Shown here: positions 27,536 through 36,942 of the stretch, piece after piece
Layout of the letters: every line of letters begins with the position of its first letter
How positions within the stretch are numbered: position 1 is the first letter of the stretch
Assembly (NCBI GenBank): GCA_902562835.1
Contig: CACEUX010000011.1
Coordinates: forward strand, 1 to 53,236
Origin: an uncultured Fidelibacterota bacterium
Lineage (GTDB): Bacteria > Fidelibacterota > Marinisomatia > Marinisomatales > UBA1611
Direction: 5' to 3'
Length of the DNA stretch: 53,236 bases
Program-made: the position numbers and the translations under genes
The notes under the pieces: model-generated
Database searches by the model: none
What the model was told of the DNA's origin: nothing
What the model saw: the letters and a program-made list of their open reading frames with translations, nothing else

Positions 27536-28411
27536 GTGCATCATAGAAAGGATATAACATTAATCATCCTTATGGTGTTGGCTATGTTAACATGGGGTCT
27601 ATCTTGGACCAATGCTAAGATCCTAGGGCAATATGCAGATGCACCATTGATCATGGTTTGGAGATTCTTTTTTGCTTCTTTATCCTTCGCGCCATTGCTA
27701 AAGATATCAGGTGATTCCTTAAAGTTATCCAAAGAGAATATTTATTTCATTCTAGGAAATTCATTATGTATGGTTTCTTATAACTATTTTTACTTTAAAG
27801 GAACACAGATCGGACTTGCTGGAGCTGGGGGAGTTCTAGTTACAACACTTAACCCAATTTTAACTACCTTATTCTCAGGTCTATTTTTTAGTGGTATCAT
27901 AAAAAGAAAAGACTGGATTGGACTTGGGCTTGGCCTGGTTGGCGGAGCATTTATTATCAGATTTTGGGAAATGGATCTAAGCTATATAGTACAATCGGGT
28001 AACCTGTTTTTTATTCTAGCATCATTGTCGTGGGTTTGTGTCACCATTATAACATCTAGATCAAATAATACAATTCCGTTCATGGCATATAGTTTTTGGA
28101 GTTTCACGTTTGCTTGTTTAATAAGTATTCCAATTTCTATCAATGAGGATCTCCTTATTATATTCAACTTTGATAGAATTTTTTGGTTAAACCTTATTAT
28201 GTTATCGGTCTTAGCAATGTCTTTTGGTACTACTATATTTTTTCTTGCATCCTTAAAGCTGGGACCAAAAAGATCTAGCTCTTTTATATTCTTAGTACCA
28301 TTAACCGCAATGGGGTTCGCTATGTATTTTTTAGCTGAGACATTGCATTTATCAACCTTGCTAGGTGGGGTATTGGGGATTATTGCAGTATATTTAATTA
28401 ATAAAGAATAA
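27536..28411 (+). CDS. EamA/DMT family transporter
   Basis: The 291-residue protein has about ten hydrophobic helices in two EamA repeats. The first starts at MLTWGLSWTNAKILGQYADAPLIMVWRFFFASL. The second starts at FFILASLSWVCVTIITSR and ends with LVPLTAMGFAMYFLAETLHLSTLLGGVLGIIAVYL. These are drug/metabolite-type exporters whose substrates cannot be read from sequence. The start is uncertain: GTG at 27536 is given, 13 nt after the mccB-like stop, and ATG at 27572 would remove twelve residues. Confidence 0.85.
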   Translation: MHHRKDITLIILMVLAMLTWGLSWTNAKILGQYADAPLIMVWRFFFASLSFAPLLKISGDSLKLSKENIYFILGNSLCMVSYNYFYFKGTQIGLAGAGGVLVTTLNPILTTLFSGLFFSGIIKRKDWIGLGLGLVGGAFIIRFWEMDLSYIVQSGNLFFILASLSWVCVTIITSRSNNTIPFMAYSFWSFTFACLISIPISINEDLLIIFNFDRIFWLNLIMLSVLAMSFGTTIFFLASLKLGPKRSSSFIFLVPLTAMGFAMYFLAETLHLSTLLGGVLGIIAVYLINKE

Positions 28412-28434
28412 TATCTAAACGGATAAGGAATCCA

Positions 28435-29700
28435 ATGGTTTTAAACAAATACAAGTACTCTGAAATGATAATAACAGATCATAACTTTGTCGTTCCACTA
28501 AACTATCAAGATGAAACCGGTAAAAAGATCACCATTTTTGCCAGAGAAGTATGCCGTGCAGAATATAGAGATAAACCCCTCCCTTACCTTATATTTTTCC
28601 AAGGAGGGCCAGGTTATGAATCGCCAAGACCTATAAATAACTCTGGATGGATAAAAAGAGCCAGCGAAGAATATAGGATTCTATTATTTGATCAAAGAGG
28701 CACAGGTCTGAGCACACCTATTACAAAAGAATCAATAGTTGGTTTGAGCGATGAAGAACTTGCAAGTTATTTGACCTTTTTTAGAGCGGACAATATTGTA
28801 CGGGATGCTGAACACGTCAGAGACGTTCTAATTAAAAATAAAAAATGGTCAGTGCTTGGTCAAAGCTTTGGTGGGTTTTGCGCCACTCATTATCTATCTT
28901 TCTATTCTAATAGCTTGGAAAAGGTTTTTATTACAGGGGGATTACCTCCATTGAACGCACACCCAGATGATATATATCGTTCAACGTATAAAAATGTCAT
29001 TAAGAAAAATAATTTATTTTTTAATACTTTTCCTAAGGCACGAGATAATGTTCAAATGATAGTAGAATACCTGCAAAAGAATCAAGTTCACCTTCCTAAT
29101 GGCGATATTTTATCAGCTAAAAGATTCCAACAACTTGGTCTTCAATTAGGTTTTAGTGATGGTATGGCAACACTTAATTATTTACTCGAGAACGCATTTA
29201 TAAATAGCAAACTATCTTACGCATTTTTAAAGAATATTTTATCATTACAAAGCTTTGATACGAATCCAATTTTTAGTGTTTTGCATGAGGCATGTTATGC
29301 GCAAAATTTTGCTACAAATTGGTCAGCGCAGCGAATCATCAACGAATTCCCAGAATTCCTTTCAAATAAAGGAAGTGACATACTTTTCACTGGAGAGATG
29401 ATATACCCATGGATGTTCGATGAATATCAATCATTAAAGCCATTTAAAAAAGCCGCAGATATACTCGCAAAGAAAAGTGATTGGGCTGTCTTATATGATC
29501 AATCTAATCTTTTAGATAATCAAGTACCTGTCGCTGCCGCGGTCTATACAAATGATATGTATGTAGATAGAGTCTATTCAAAAAAAATAGCGGAAGCTAT
29601 TTCAAATTTAAATGTGTGGGAAACAGATCTGATGGAACATAATGCATTACGTTCTGATGGTAAAGTGGTTTTAGAATCACTTTTTAAGCGAATAAATTAA
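28435..29700 (+). CDS. proline-iminopeptidase-like alpha/beta hydrolase (S33)
   Basis: The 421-residue cytoplasmic protein has the S33 layout: FQGGPG (55-60, oxyanion region), LFDQRGTGLS (84-93), nucleophile Ser144 in LGQSFGGF, and a C-terminal His402 in MEHNALRSDG. An inserted cap domain lies between about 190 and 340. Such enzymes cleave N-terminal proline or other residues from short peptides. It follows the EamA gene by 23 nt, with AAGGA before the ATG, and ends one base before the convergent thioesterase gene. Confidence 0.87.
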   Translation: MVLNKYKYSEMIITDHNFVVPLNYQDETGKKITIFAREVCRAEYRDKPLPYLIFFQGGPGYESPRPINNSGWIKRASEEYRILLFDQRGTGLSTPITKESIVGLSDEELASYLTFFRADNIVRDAEHVRDVLIKNKKWSVLGQSFGGFCATHYLSFYSNSLEKVFITGGLPPLNAHPDDIYRSTYKNVIKKNNLFFNTFPKARDNVQMIVEYLQKNQVHLPNGDILSAKRFQQLGLQLGFSDGMATLNYLLENAFINSKLSYAFLKNILSLQSFDTNPIFSVLHEACYAQNFATNWSAQRIINEFPEFLSNKGSDILFTGEMIYPWMFDEYQSLKPFKKAADILAKKSDWAVLYDQSNLLDNQVPVAAAVYTNDMYVDRVYSKKIAEAISNLNVWETDLMEHNALRSDGKVVLESLFKRIN

Positions 29701-29701
29701 A

Positions 29702-30106
29702 TTATATTTTATTTTTTATACTTTCTAAAACAAGGTTGGGAACTCTGGTTGTTTTTCCTGATTGTTTGATAAAAGCATGTACGGTATAACCTCTGGCTAA
29801 GATCTCCTCAGATTGATCATGGAAAACATTATAACTAATTTTTAGTCTTGCTCTTGGAATATCATTTATAGAAGCTTTAACTATTAATTTCTGCTCAAAC
29901 ATTGCACCCTTTAAATATTCACAGTGACTCTCAACAACAGGCAGCCCCACTCCCTCTTTTTCAATTGATGTAACATCTAATCCGATAGAATCAAGTAGCT
30001 CTGTCCGAGCTTCTTCAAAATATTCAAAGTACCTTGAGTAGTAGACGATGCCCATCTTGTCTACATCTTTATAATAAACCTTTAAGTGATGATCGTATAT
30101 TATCAT
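29702..30106 (-). CDS. YbgC/FadM-like acyl-CoA thioesterase
   Basis: The 134-residue protein has a single hotdog domain of the 4-hydroxybenzoyl-CoA thioesterase type. The signature VYYKDVDKMGIVYYSRYFEYFEEARTELLDSIG contains the expected catalytic Asp16. It would hydrolyse short or aromatic acyl-CoA esters in the cytoplasm. Its ATG overlaps the TGA stop of accA by four bases (ATGA), so the two are translationally coupled, which fits a link to acyl-CoA or fatty-acid metabolism. Confidence 0.9.
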   Translation of the reverse strand: MIIYDHHLKVYYKDVDKMGIVYYSRYFEYFEEARTELLDSIGLDVTSIEKEGVGLPVVESHCEYLKGAMFEQKLIVKASINDIPRARLKISYNVFHDQSEEILARGYTVHAFIKQSGKTTRVPNLVLESIKNKI

Positions 30107-31062
30107 GAATTTTCTTTAAAGAATCCAAGAGCATCATATTTATTGATTCTATTGTCTAAAAATTCTGAGGGTTCTATTTTTATTAATGAATTAATCTCCT
30201 CAATTAGTGCTTTTTTTAATGAATCTGCAGAAGATTCAAAATCACGATGTGCGCCACCATTTGGCTCCTCGATTATTCTTTCACATATTCCCATTTTTTC
30301 AAGATCTGTGGGCATAGGTTTTAATGCTTCTGCTGCATCTTCAGCACGTTTTGCATCTCTGAATAAAATAGACGCACACCCTTCTGGACTAATTACAGAA
30401 TACCAGGTGTTTTCCATCATTAACATTTTATCACAAACACCAATACCCAATGCTCCTCCGCTAGCACCCTCACCTATAACAACACTAATGATCGGAACTT
30501 TTAAAGATGCCATTTCTAAGAGATTCCTTGCTATAGCTTCTCCTTGGCCCCTTTCTTCAGCTCCAATTCCAGGATAAGCTCCAATTGTATCTAGAAATGT
30601 CACAACTGGTAAATTAAATTTTTCAGCTAATTTCATCACACGCATTGCCTTACGATAGCCCTCCGGACGCATCATTCCAAAATTTCTATATAGATTATCT
30701 TTTGTATTCCTTCCCTTTTGTTGCCCTATCCATGCAATTTTATATTCATCCATATGGCCAAGACCAGCGACAACTGCATGATCATCCATGTAGTGGCGAT
30801 CACCATGTAGTTCAATAAAATCATGTGAAAAGTAGTTGATGTAGTCTAATGAAAATGGTCGATTTGGATGCCTGGCAAGTTGTATACGCTGCCATCTTGA
30901 TAAACCTGAATAGATTGTTTGAATTAATACTTTCCGTTCTTCTTTTAATTTTGATATTGAAAGAAGATCTTCTTTACTAGGTTCTGCTAGTGAACTTAAC
31001 GATACAATTTGATCATCAAGTTCTTTTACTGGTTTTTCAAAATCAAGATAATAATTTGACAT
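30103..31062 (-). CDS. accA: acetyl-CoA carboxylase carboxyltransferase subunit alpha
   Basis: The 319-residue protein matches AccA in length and order of motifs: an N-terminal coiled segment (LDFEKPVKELDDQIVSLSSL), then WQRIQLARHPNRPFSLDYI, FIELHGDRHYMDDHAVVAG, FGMMRPEGYRKAMRVMKLAEKF, DTIGAYPGIGAEERGQGEAIA, GEGASGGALGIGVCDKMLMMEN and SVISPEGCASILFRDA. With AccD it transfers carboxyl groups from biotin to acetyl-CoA for fatty-acid synthesis. accD is not in the window. It lies 5 nt after the WecA/MraY-like gene. Confidence 0.96.
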   Translation of the reverse strand: MSNYYLDFEKPVKELDDQIVSLSSLAEPSKEDLLSISKLKEERKVLIQTIYSGLSRWQRIQLARHPNRPFSLDYINYFSHDFIELHGDRHYMDDHAVVAGLGHMDEYKIAWIGQQKGRNTKDNLYRNFGMMRPEGYRKAMRVMKLAEKFNLPVVTFLDTIGAYPGIGAEERGQGEAIARNLLEMASLKVPIISVVIGEGASGGALGIGVCDKMLMMENTWYSVISPEGCASILFRDAKRAEDAAEALKPMPTDLEKMGICERIIEEPNGGAHRDFESSADSLKKALIEEINSLIKIEPSEFLDNRINKYDALGFFKENS

Positions 31063-31067
31063 AAGAA

Positions 31068-32117
31068 TCAGGAATAATTTTTATCTAACATAATCAAAAT
31101 AGTTAGCCCTAAGAATAAGGTAAGACAAAAAACAATATTCGCAAAAATAACGGGTAAATTTAGACACAAATAACCAACCATACTCATCACTAAAGATACG
31201 CCATGTAATATCAATACTGAATGATGGATGGGTATTCCTCTTGAAGATAAACGATGATAGGTATGATCTCGTGATGCTTTATGAATCATCTTTTTTCTTC
31301 TTATCCTGGACAAGACGACTAATATGAGGTCAAATAAGGGCACGTAGAATATAAGGATTGGGACAAACCAAGTTGATGACTGTATTCCAGTATTTGGATT
31401 ATAGACTATAGCAATCGCAGCTAAAAGGAAACCAAGAGTTTGTGCACCAGAATCTCCTAGAAACAGTTTGGCTGGGTAAGAGTTAAAAAAATATAATCCG
31501 ATGCAAACACCCAAAAGAAGAGCACAAAAATATATAATGGTTGTTTGCCCTGTAGATAATGAAATGACCAAGAAGAATGCAGCCGAAAGTCCACTGAGAC
31601 CAACAGATAACCCATCTGAACTATCTATAAAATTGAATGCATTCGTTAATGTAACCAACCATAAAACTGTTATAAACAGATTTAGCCAAACATCTAAGCT
31701 TGAACCAGTCCTATATATAAATTCGGGAGAATCAAAGATATTTACCTGTACACCTAAGTATATCAGAGTGACTGCGCCAGATAGTTGACCTATTAATTTC
31801 GTAGTAGGTCTTAGATGAATAAAATCATCTACGAGTCCGAAAATATTGATAATTAAACCTGAAATTGCGATAGCCCAGATCTCAGACTCTTGCCACAATC
31901 CAGTGATAAGCATCATTATGATCAAAGTATCAATTAAAACAATTCCACCAGTCAGCGGAACCGGATTACTGTGATTTTTATGCTCTGCACTGCCTGGAAC
32001 ATCCATTAAACCGACCTTTGGGGCAATTTTTATACTAAATAAAGCAAGAATAACTGAAATAGTTATGCTACCTAATAAAAGTAACATCACGTTATCCATG
32101 TATTGAAATTGTTCCAT
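31068..32117 (-). CDS. WecA/MraY-like polyprenyl-phosphate sugar-1-phosphate transferase
   Basis: The 349-residue integral membrane protein has about ten helices and the family motifs GGIVLIDTL, LVDDFIHLRPTTKLIGQL, NAFNFIDSSDGLSVGLSG, LFLGDSGAQTLGFLLA and a C-terminal cytoplasmic HLSSRG-like motif (YHRLSSRGIPIHHS). It would load the first sugar phosphate onto undecaprenyl phosphate for cell-surface polysaccharide. WecA-like is favoured over MraY because of the polysaccharide gene neighbourhood and the absence of other peptidoglycan genes. It abuts the GT2 gene. Confidence 0.88.
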   Translation of the reverse strand: MEQFQYMDNVMLLLLGSITISVILALFSIKIAPKVGLMDVPGSAEHKNHSNPVPLTGGIVLIDTLIIMMLITGLWQESEIWAIAISGLIINIFGLVDDFIHLRPTTKLIGQLSGAVTLIYLGVQVNIFDSPEFIYRTGSSLDVWLNLFITVLWLVTLTNAFNFIDSSDGLSVGLSGLSAAFFLVISLSTGQTTIIYFCALLLGVCIGLYFFNSYPAKLFLGDSGAQTLGFLLAAIAIVYNPNTGIQSSTWFVPILIFYVPLFDLILVVLSRIRRKKMIHKASRDHTYHRLSSRGIPIHHSVLILHGVSLVMSMVGYLCLNLPVIFANIVFCLTLFLGLTILIMLDKNYS

Positions 32118-32981
32118 CTATTGTTTGATCATGTATGTGGTTTCAGCAACAATCAGTTTACAGATCATAACACAAAAGTAAAATATGTTAAAAATGCTAG
32201 AATAATCATTAGCAAAATTTTTGTAGTAATACCTTACATATGACCTATGCCATTCAAATATTGCTCTAGTTGGAAACGAATTAGAGCCACCTTGTCCTCC
32301 AATATGCTTGACAATTGCGTCAGGGTGATAATATATCTTCCATCCATTTTTACTGGCTGTTAAACAGTAGTCTGAGTCCTCTTGGTATGCAAAATATCGT
32401 TCATCAAAGTAGCCTATAGTATTAATAACATCCTTGCGAATAACCATACATGACCCAGAAACCCCGCCTACTTCATTAGTTTCATTAGGGCTCAAATGAT
32501 TAAGATGATAGCCTGTGTATTTTTCATTTGATGGATACAATCTAGAAAAACCAAGAAAATATGAAAATACAGCTACCGGCCGCGCAATACCTCTTCTACA
32601 AGATTTCTGGAAAGATCCTGTGCTATCAATAACCTTTGGCCCTGCAATGCCGATATTCTCATCCGAACTTATAAAAGTCAATAATTTTGAAATAGAGTCT
32701 GGCATTAATATAGAATCAGGATTAAGAACAACTTTATAACTACCTCTACTAACTCTCAATGCTTGATTGATTGCTTTTGTATAACCTTCATTTCTAGAAT
32801 TAATTATCCAATGAACAGTAGGATATTTATCTTGAATATATTCTACTGAACCATCCATTGAATTATTATCAATGATAATTATTTCATATGAAAGTTTTTT
32901 TAGTGATCTTGGTATCGATTCAATACAATCATTTAAATGCTTTTTTGCATTCAGGTTAACAATACAAAAAGAAACATCCAT
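32118..32981 (-). CDS. GT2 family glycosyltransferase (WbbL-like)
   Basis: The 287-residue protein is a GT-A fold glycosyltransferase like those that add rhamnose or related sugars in O-antigen synthesis. It shows VSFCIVNLNAKKHLNDCIES, EIIIIDNNSMDGSVEYI, NEGYTKAINQALRVSRGSYKVVLNPDS, GGVSGSCMVIRKDV and FDERYFAYQEDSDYCLTA. The ATG at 32981 is preferred because the fold begins there and it lies 7 nt after the preceding stop; a longer frame to 33047 would overlap the Dpm1-like gene. The neighbouring rfbD suggests a dTDP-rhamnose donor. Confidence 0.85.
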   Translation of the reverse strand: MDVSFCIVNLNAKKHLNDCIESIPRSLKKLSYEIIIIDNNSMDGSVEYIQDKYPTVHWIINSRNEGYTKAINQALRVSRGSYKVVLNPDSILMPDSISKLLTFISSDENIGIAGPKVIDSTGSFQKSCRRGIARPVAVFSYFLGFSRLYPSNEKYTGYHLNHLSPNETNEVGGVSGSCMVIRKDVINTIGYFDERYFAYQEDSDYCLTASKNGWKIYYHPDAIVKHIGGQGGSNSFPTRAIFEWHRSYVRYYYKNFANDYSSIFNIFYFCVMICKLIVAETTYMIKQ

Positions 32982-32988
32982 ATTTTCA

Positions 32989-33702
32989 TTATATCCAGCC
33001 AAATATTTTCCATATTCGTAAGCGCCAAACCATCCATATCGCCTCATACATTATAGTTTTTGACATTTTTGATTCACCAATGGTTCGATCTACAAAAATA
33101 ATAGGCTCTTCTTTGATTCTAGCACCAAGCCTCCATGCTCTGAAGTTCATTTCAATCTGAAAAGAATATCCCTGAGATCTAACTTTTTTAAGTTCTATTT
33201 TTTGTAATATTGAAATATTCCAAGCTTTAAAACCTCCGGTTCCATCATTAATGGGCATACCAGTAATAAAACTGGAATATATATTTGCACCATAGCTTAA
33301 AATCAACCTACGAATAGGCCAGTTAACGACGCTTACTCCTTCTACATATCTGCTACCAATGATTAGATCATGATTCTTTAATTGCGATATTAATCTAGGA
33401 ACATCATTTGGATCATGTGAAAGATCTGCATCCATTTGAACGACAGCATCATAACCATTTTTTAATGCCCAATTAAATCCAAATAGGTATGCAGTCCCGA
33501 GACCTGCCTTACCAGGTCTCTCTTCTAAATGTAGATTATCAAAAACAGACTTTAATTCCTTAACCTTTTCTGCTGTACCATCTGGAGAGTTATCGTCAAT
33601 GATCAAGAGATGATAGCTAGGGTCTAATTTGAAAATCTGTTCGACTAAACTCTGAATATTCTTAACCTCATTATATGTAGGTGATATAATTAGTGTTTTC
33701 AT
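32989..33702 (-). CDS. Dpm1-like polyprenol-phosphate glycosyltransferase
   Basis: The 237-residue GT2 protein closely follows the dolichol-phosphate mannose synthase pattern: SPTYNEVKNIQSLVEQIF, LLIIDDNSPDGTAEKV, GLGTAYLFGFNWAL, VVQMDADLSHDPNDVPRLI, IIGSRYVEGVSVVNWPIRR, NDGTGGFKAWN and RSQGYSFQIEM. It would transfer a hexose from a nucleotide sugar to polyprenyl phosphate at the inner membrane. It lacks the C-terminal membrane helices found in some homologues. Its start overlaps the rfbD stop, so it belongs to the same operon. Confidence 0.9.
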   Translation of the reverse strand: MKTLIISPTYNEVKNIQSLVEQIFKLDPSYHLLIIDDNSPDGTAEKVKELKSVFDNLHLEERPGKAGLGTAYLFGFNWALKNGYDAVVQMDADLSHDPNDVPRLISQLKNHDLIIGSRYVEGVSVVNWPIRRLILSYGANIYSSFITGMPINDGTGGFKAWNISILQKIELKKVRSQGYSFQIEMNFRAWRLGARIKEEPIIFVDRTIGESKMSKTIMYEAIWMVWRLRIWKIFGWI

Positions 33703-34565
33703 TACTTATCTTTTTCTATAATGGCTGTAAGACAATCGTCAATGGATGGCGGTATAACATTAAGTATTTTAACAATTTTATCTGTAATTAATCCAGATTG
33801 TAAAGGTCTATCTGCTTCTTGTGATAGTTCTTCAGTAAGTATTGGTGAGATCAAGGATGTATTCAAAGAATATTTCTCAGCGATCATTAATGCAAAATCA
33901 TAACGGCTAATATAATCTGAATCTCCCCAGTGTATGATACCTTTAACATCCTTATTAATACAAAGTTCAATAATATCTGCCATTGATCGTGTCCAGGTAG
34001 GGTTATTGAATTGATCTTTCACAACTTTTATTTTTTGGTTATTCTTTAATGATTCAACTACCCAGTTTAAGAAACTTGCTTTGGTATAGCTTATATTGTC
34101 ATATAGTACATTACCTCTGATAATCAAATGATCAGTGCTATCATTCATTAATAATTGCTCTGAAGCTAACTTTGTTTGACCATAAACTGAAATTGGACAA
34201 ACTTTATCATTTTCCGAATAGGGGCCATTTTTACCATCAAAAACATAATCAGTTGAAATATGAATAATCTTGCCATTGAAAGAATCGCAGAGATGTTGTA
34301 CTCCTGCAATATTTATTTCCCTTGCAAGTTTTGGTCTTTTTTCACAATCATCAACATTGGTCATCGCCGCAAGATTAATAACTATATCAGGAGATACAGA
34401 AGTAATAACTTCATTAAGATGAACCTTATTTTGAATATTGGCCAATAACCCATTCTGGCCATTTGGAATCACCAAACCAGTACGAATCAGATCATGATTG
34501 TTTGATAGGACCTTATCCAAGGCAAAACCCAATTGTCCAAAGGCACCTGTGACCATAATCCTCAT
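33702..34565 (-). CDS. rfbD: dTDP-4-dehydrorhamnose reductase-like
   Basis: The 287-residue extended SDR protein has the nucleotide-binding GAFGQLG (7-13), NLAAMTNVDDCEKRP, the active-site STDYVFDG (104-111), and the Tyr128/Lys132 pair in YGQTKLASE. This is the classic pattern of RfbD/RmlD, the last step of dTDP-L-rhamnose synthesis. The rfbA, rfbB and rfbC genes are not in the window. It overlaps the upstream DUF4837 lipoprotein gene by four bases and leads into two glycosyltransferase genes. Confidence 0.88.
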   Translation of the reverse strand: MRIMVTGAFGQLGFALDKVLSNNHDLIRTGLVIPNGQNGLLANIQNKVHLNEVITSVSPDIVINLAAMTNVDDCEKRPKLAREINIAGVQHLCDSFNGKIIHISTDYVFDGKNGPYSENDKVCPISVYGQTKLASEQLLMNDSTDHLIIRGNVLYDNISYTKASFLNWVVESLKNNQKIKVVKDQFNNPTWTRSMADIIELCINKDVKGIIHWGDSDYISRYDFALMIAEKYSLNTSLISPILTEELSQEADRPLQSGLITDKIVKILNVIPPSIDDCLTAIIEKDK

Positions 34566-35581
34566 GTAGTATGTATTCTAAATGATTTAACGACCATATC
34601 TAATTGTCTCATGAAAATAGATTTATCATTACCGGGATGATGGATCAGATAATTTAAATGATATGTCTTATCTTCTTTTGAATCGTAGAATAAATAAGAT
34701 CTGAAAGGTCCTCCTTTTGATTCTATTAGGTCTATTGTTTCCCAAATACCTTCTGCCCTCCATGCTGGGTAATTATTATGTGATGACTTATCCAATTTGA
34801 ATTTATAATCGTTGAACTGGATATTCCCGTAATTCTTAATAGGCCAATTCCATATATACTCACCAACTGATAGATCGTCGCCAACTATATCGCCTTTTGT
34901 CCAGCCGATACCTATCCATTGGAACGGCATTTCTTTACCCAGCCATATAAAGTTTGAATCAGGGCGTTTTTTGATCATTTCCCAACCCCAAGGAATTTTT
35001 AATGTCCATCCAAATTCCATACTTAATGAATCTTCAAGATCTTTATTCCGATCTGCTCCAAATATATATCTGCCTTGACGCTCAATAAATTGTTCATGGA
35101 AATGTTTTCTTACATTTGCTTGTTTCTTATTTACTGTCGACATTAATTGATCAACAGAATTAGCATTAATAATCATAAATAATTGTTTTTTTGCATATAT
35201 GTCCTTGCCCAGGATAATAGGATCTTGATCTTCTGTTAAACTAAACTGCTCTGGTGAAAGAATCTGCTTGACTAGTTGATACCCTGGGTTACCCACATCT
35301 CGTGTCAAGGCAGCCACTACAACTTGTGACTGCGATCTAAGATCAACATAAGTGCTTGGATCAGAAAATTTTAGATGATAATAAGGCTCTGGCTCAGGAG
35401 TATAAAGTGTATCTGTAAAGATGGCTGAGAGATATTTTCTAATAGCTTCACGGTCTACTTCAGAACAGATTACACGTATTTCATTATCAGCACCTAACGC
35501 TTCTCGCTTATTATCGCAACTTATATTAAAAAATAAAAAAATAATACATAGTAGCAGTCTTTTTAATGGGAATGAATACAT
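34562..35581 (-). CDS. DUF4837-like lipoprotein
   Basis: The 339-residue protein has a lipoprotein signal ending in NISCD (Cys22) and motifs I associate with the DUF4837 family of FCB bacteria. These include GADNEIRVICSEVDREAIRK, YTPEPEPYYHLKFSDPS, WTLKIPWGWEMIKKRPDSNFIWLG, PAWRAEGIWE and GGPFRSYLFYD. The function of this family is unknown; its members are envelope lipoproteins. It lies between the Omp85-like gene (32-nt gap) and rfbD (overlap), bridging the envelope and polysaccharide blocks. Confidence 0.8.
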   Translation of the reverse strand: MYSFPLKRLLLCIIFLFFNISCDNKREALGADNEIRVICSEVDREAIRKYLSAIFTDTLYTPEPEPYYHLKFSDPSTYVDLRSQSQVVVAALTRDVGNPGYQLVKQILSPEQFSLTEDQDPIILGKDIYAKKQLFMIINANSVDQLMSTVNKKQANVRKHFHEQFIERQGRYIFGADRNKDLEDSLSMEFGWTLKIPWGWEMIKKRPDSNFIWLGKEMPFQWIGIGWTKGDIVGDDLSVGEYIWNWPIKNYGNIQFNDYKFKLDKSSHNNYPAWRAEGIWETIDLIESKGGPFRSYLFYDSKEDKTYHLNYLIHHPGNDKSIFMRQLDMVVKSFRIHTT

Positions 35582-35613
35582 CCTACAAATTACTTCTATT
35601 TTCAGATTGATTT

Positions 35614-36942
35614 CTATAGACGTGAAATCAATTTGATATGAAGTTTTCCCCTACTCATAGTCGTACTTGAAAGTGCATATTCAATTTTTAAGACAGAGTC
35701 CTCATTAATCTGGCTCAAACCAATGCCATATCCTGTAAGGCTTTCATCCAAAATATTAACTCTATCTGAACCAATATCAATAAAAGATGTTAATTGCATT
35801 TTACTAAAAGGGACATACCCTATCTCAGCAGATATGACATGAAACTGCGTTGCACTTAATACCAACTCATCATATCCTCTAATGGTTGATGTACCACCAA
35901 ACCTCTCGTATCTACTTTTTGGCACAGCGGACTTATGATAATACATACCTTTTCCGACCCATTTTAATTTAAAAAGTAATTTATGCTGGGAATAAAACTT
36001 GCTAATTTCATATGAACTGCCAATAAATCTTAAGCCTTCAGCAAAGCCCCCATCAATTCCAATATCAATGATACCGCCCTTGGTCGGCAGAAATCTATTA
36101 TTTGTATCATCCATTCTAGTATTCAAGGTGAATGCCTGGTAGTTTGTTTTTTGAAAACCATTCATAACTCCTTTATCTGTTGGAGAGATGATACCTTTTA
36201 CATACCCTATACCAAGATTATTAAAAATTGGTACAAATGAGTTGACCATAGATCTATTCTCCATCATTGTATACATACCGGCAAAAACTTCATGATGATA
36301 TTTTATATTTATACCTGTATTCCATCCAAATGGATGCGGGATAGAAAACCCCATTCTAATAACTTGAGATATAGAATCTTTTCTCTTCCAAAAAAAATCT
36401 ATATTGTCAGCGCTCTTAAAATAATTTTCCAGATGTAAATTTGATTCTCCATTTAGAATCCATTTATTCTCAACCCTATTCATGCCTACAATTCCAGAAA
36501 AATGACTTTCAAATGTAGGAACAAACTCAATCACAGCACCAATTAGGTCTTTTCCTAAAAGACCAAACTTATATTGTGGTGGTTTATTTATAAAGTAATA
36601 GCGTGCAACAAGATCTTTCCCTGTTTGATTATACATGTCACCAATTGGAATGGTCCTATACGGATTTATGATTTGTTCTAAAATGCTATTTTGAATCTCA
36701 CTATCAGAGTTAAATAATAGTGAATCTGCAAATTTTTCTTCTTTTACAACTCTGTAGACAGACACTGAATCATTAAGTGAAAATGATCTCAATTCATATC
36801 TATTTGATAATTCAGATATATCTTGTGATATATTATTAACCAATTGTGATACCGTATCTGAATCAATGGACCTAATATGAATTAGTTCATCTTGAGAAAA
36901 TAAAATTGTAAATGAAAAAATAGTTAGACTAAAAATTCGCAC
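35614..36942 (-). CDS. Omp85/BamA-like outer-membrane barrel protein
   Basis: The 442-residue protein has a signal peptide (MRIFSLTIFSFTILFSQ), an N-terminal region of about 100 residues too short for a full POTRA set, and a beta-barrel-like remainder. RYERFGGTSTIRGYDE contains the RGY (355-357) typical of the surface-antigen/Omp85 barrel, and the protein ends in an aliphatic strand. The GTG start at 36942 follows AAGGGG by 6 nt; a longer frame to 36990 would overlap the previous gene by 62 nt and lengthen the signal peptide. It may insert or secrete proteins, perhaps the large barrel-like protein encoded just upstream. Confidence 0.75.
   Translation of the reverse strand: MRIFSLTIFSFTILFSQDELIHIRSIDSDTVSQLVNNISQDISELSNRYELRSFSLNDSVSVYRVVKEEKFADSLLFNSDSEIQNSILEQIINPYRTIPIGDMYNQTGKDLVARYYFINKPPQYKFGLLGKDLIGAVIEFVPTFESHFSGIVGMNRVENKWILNGESNLHLENYFKSADNIDFFWKRKDSISQVIRMGFSIPHPFGWNTGINIKYHHEVFAGMYTMMENRSMVNSFVPIFNNLGIGYVKGIISPTDKGVMNGFQKTNYQAFTLNTRMDDTNNRFLPTKGGIIDIGIDGGFAEGLRFIGSSYEISKFYSQHKLLFKLKWVGKGMYYHKSAVPKSRYERFGGTSTIRGYDELVLSATQFHVISAEIGYVPFSKMQLTSFIDIGSDRVNILDESLTGYGIGLSQINEDSVLKIEYALSSTTMSRGKLHIKLISRL

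Noticed and set aside
30086-30577. Plus-strand 163-residue frame opposite accA
   Set aside because: accA is unambiguous on the minus strand and this frame has antisense-type composition.
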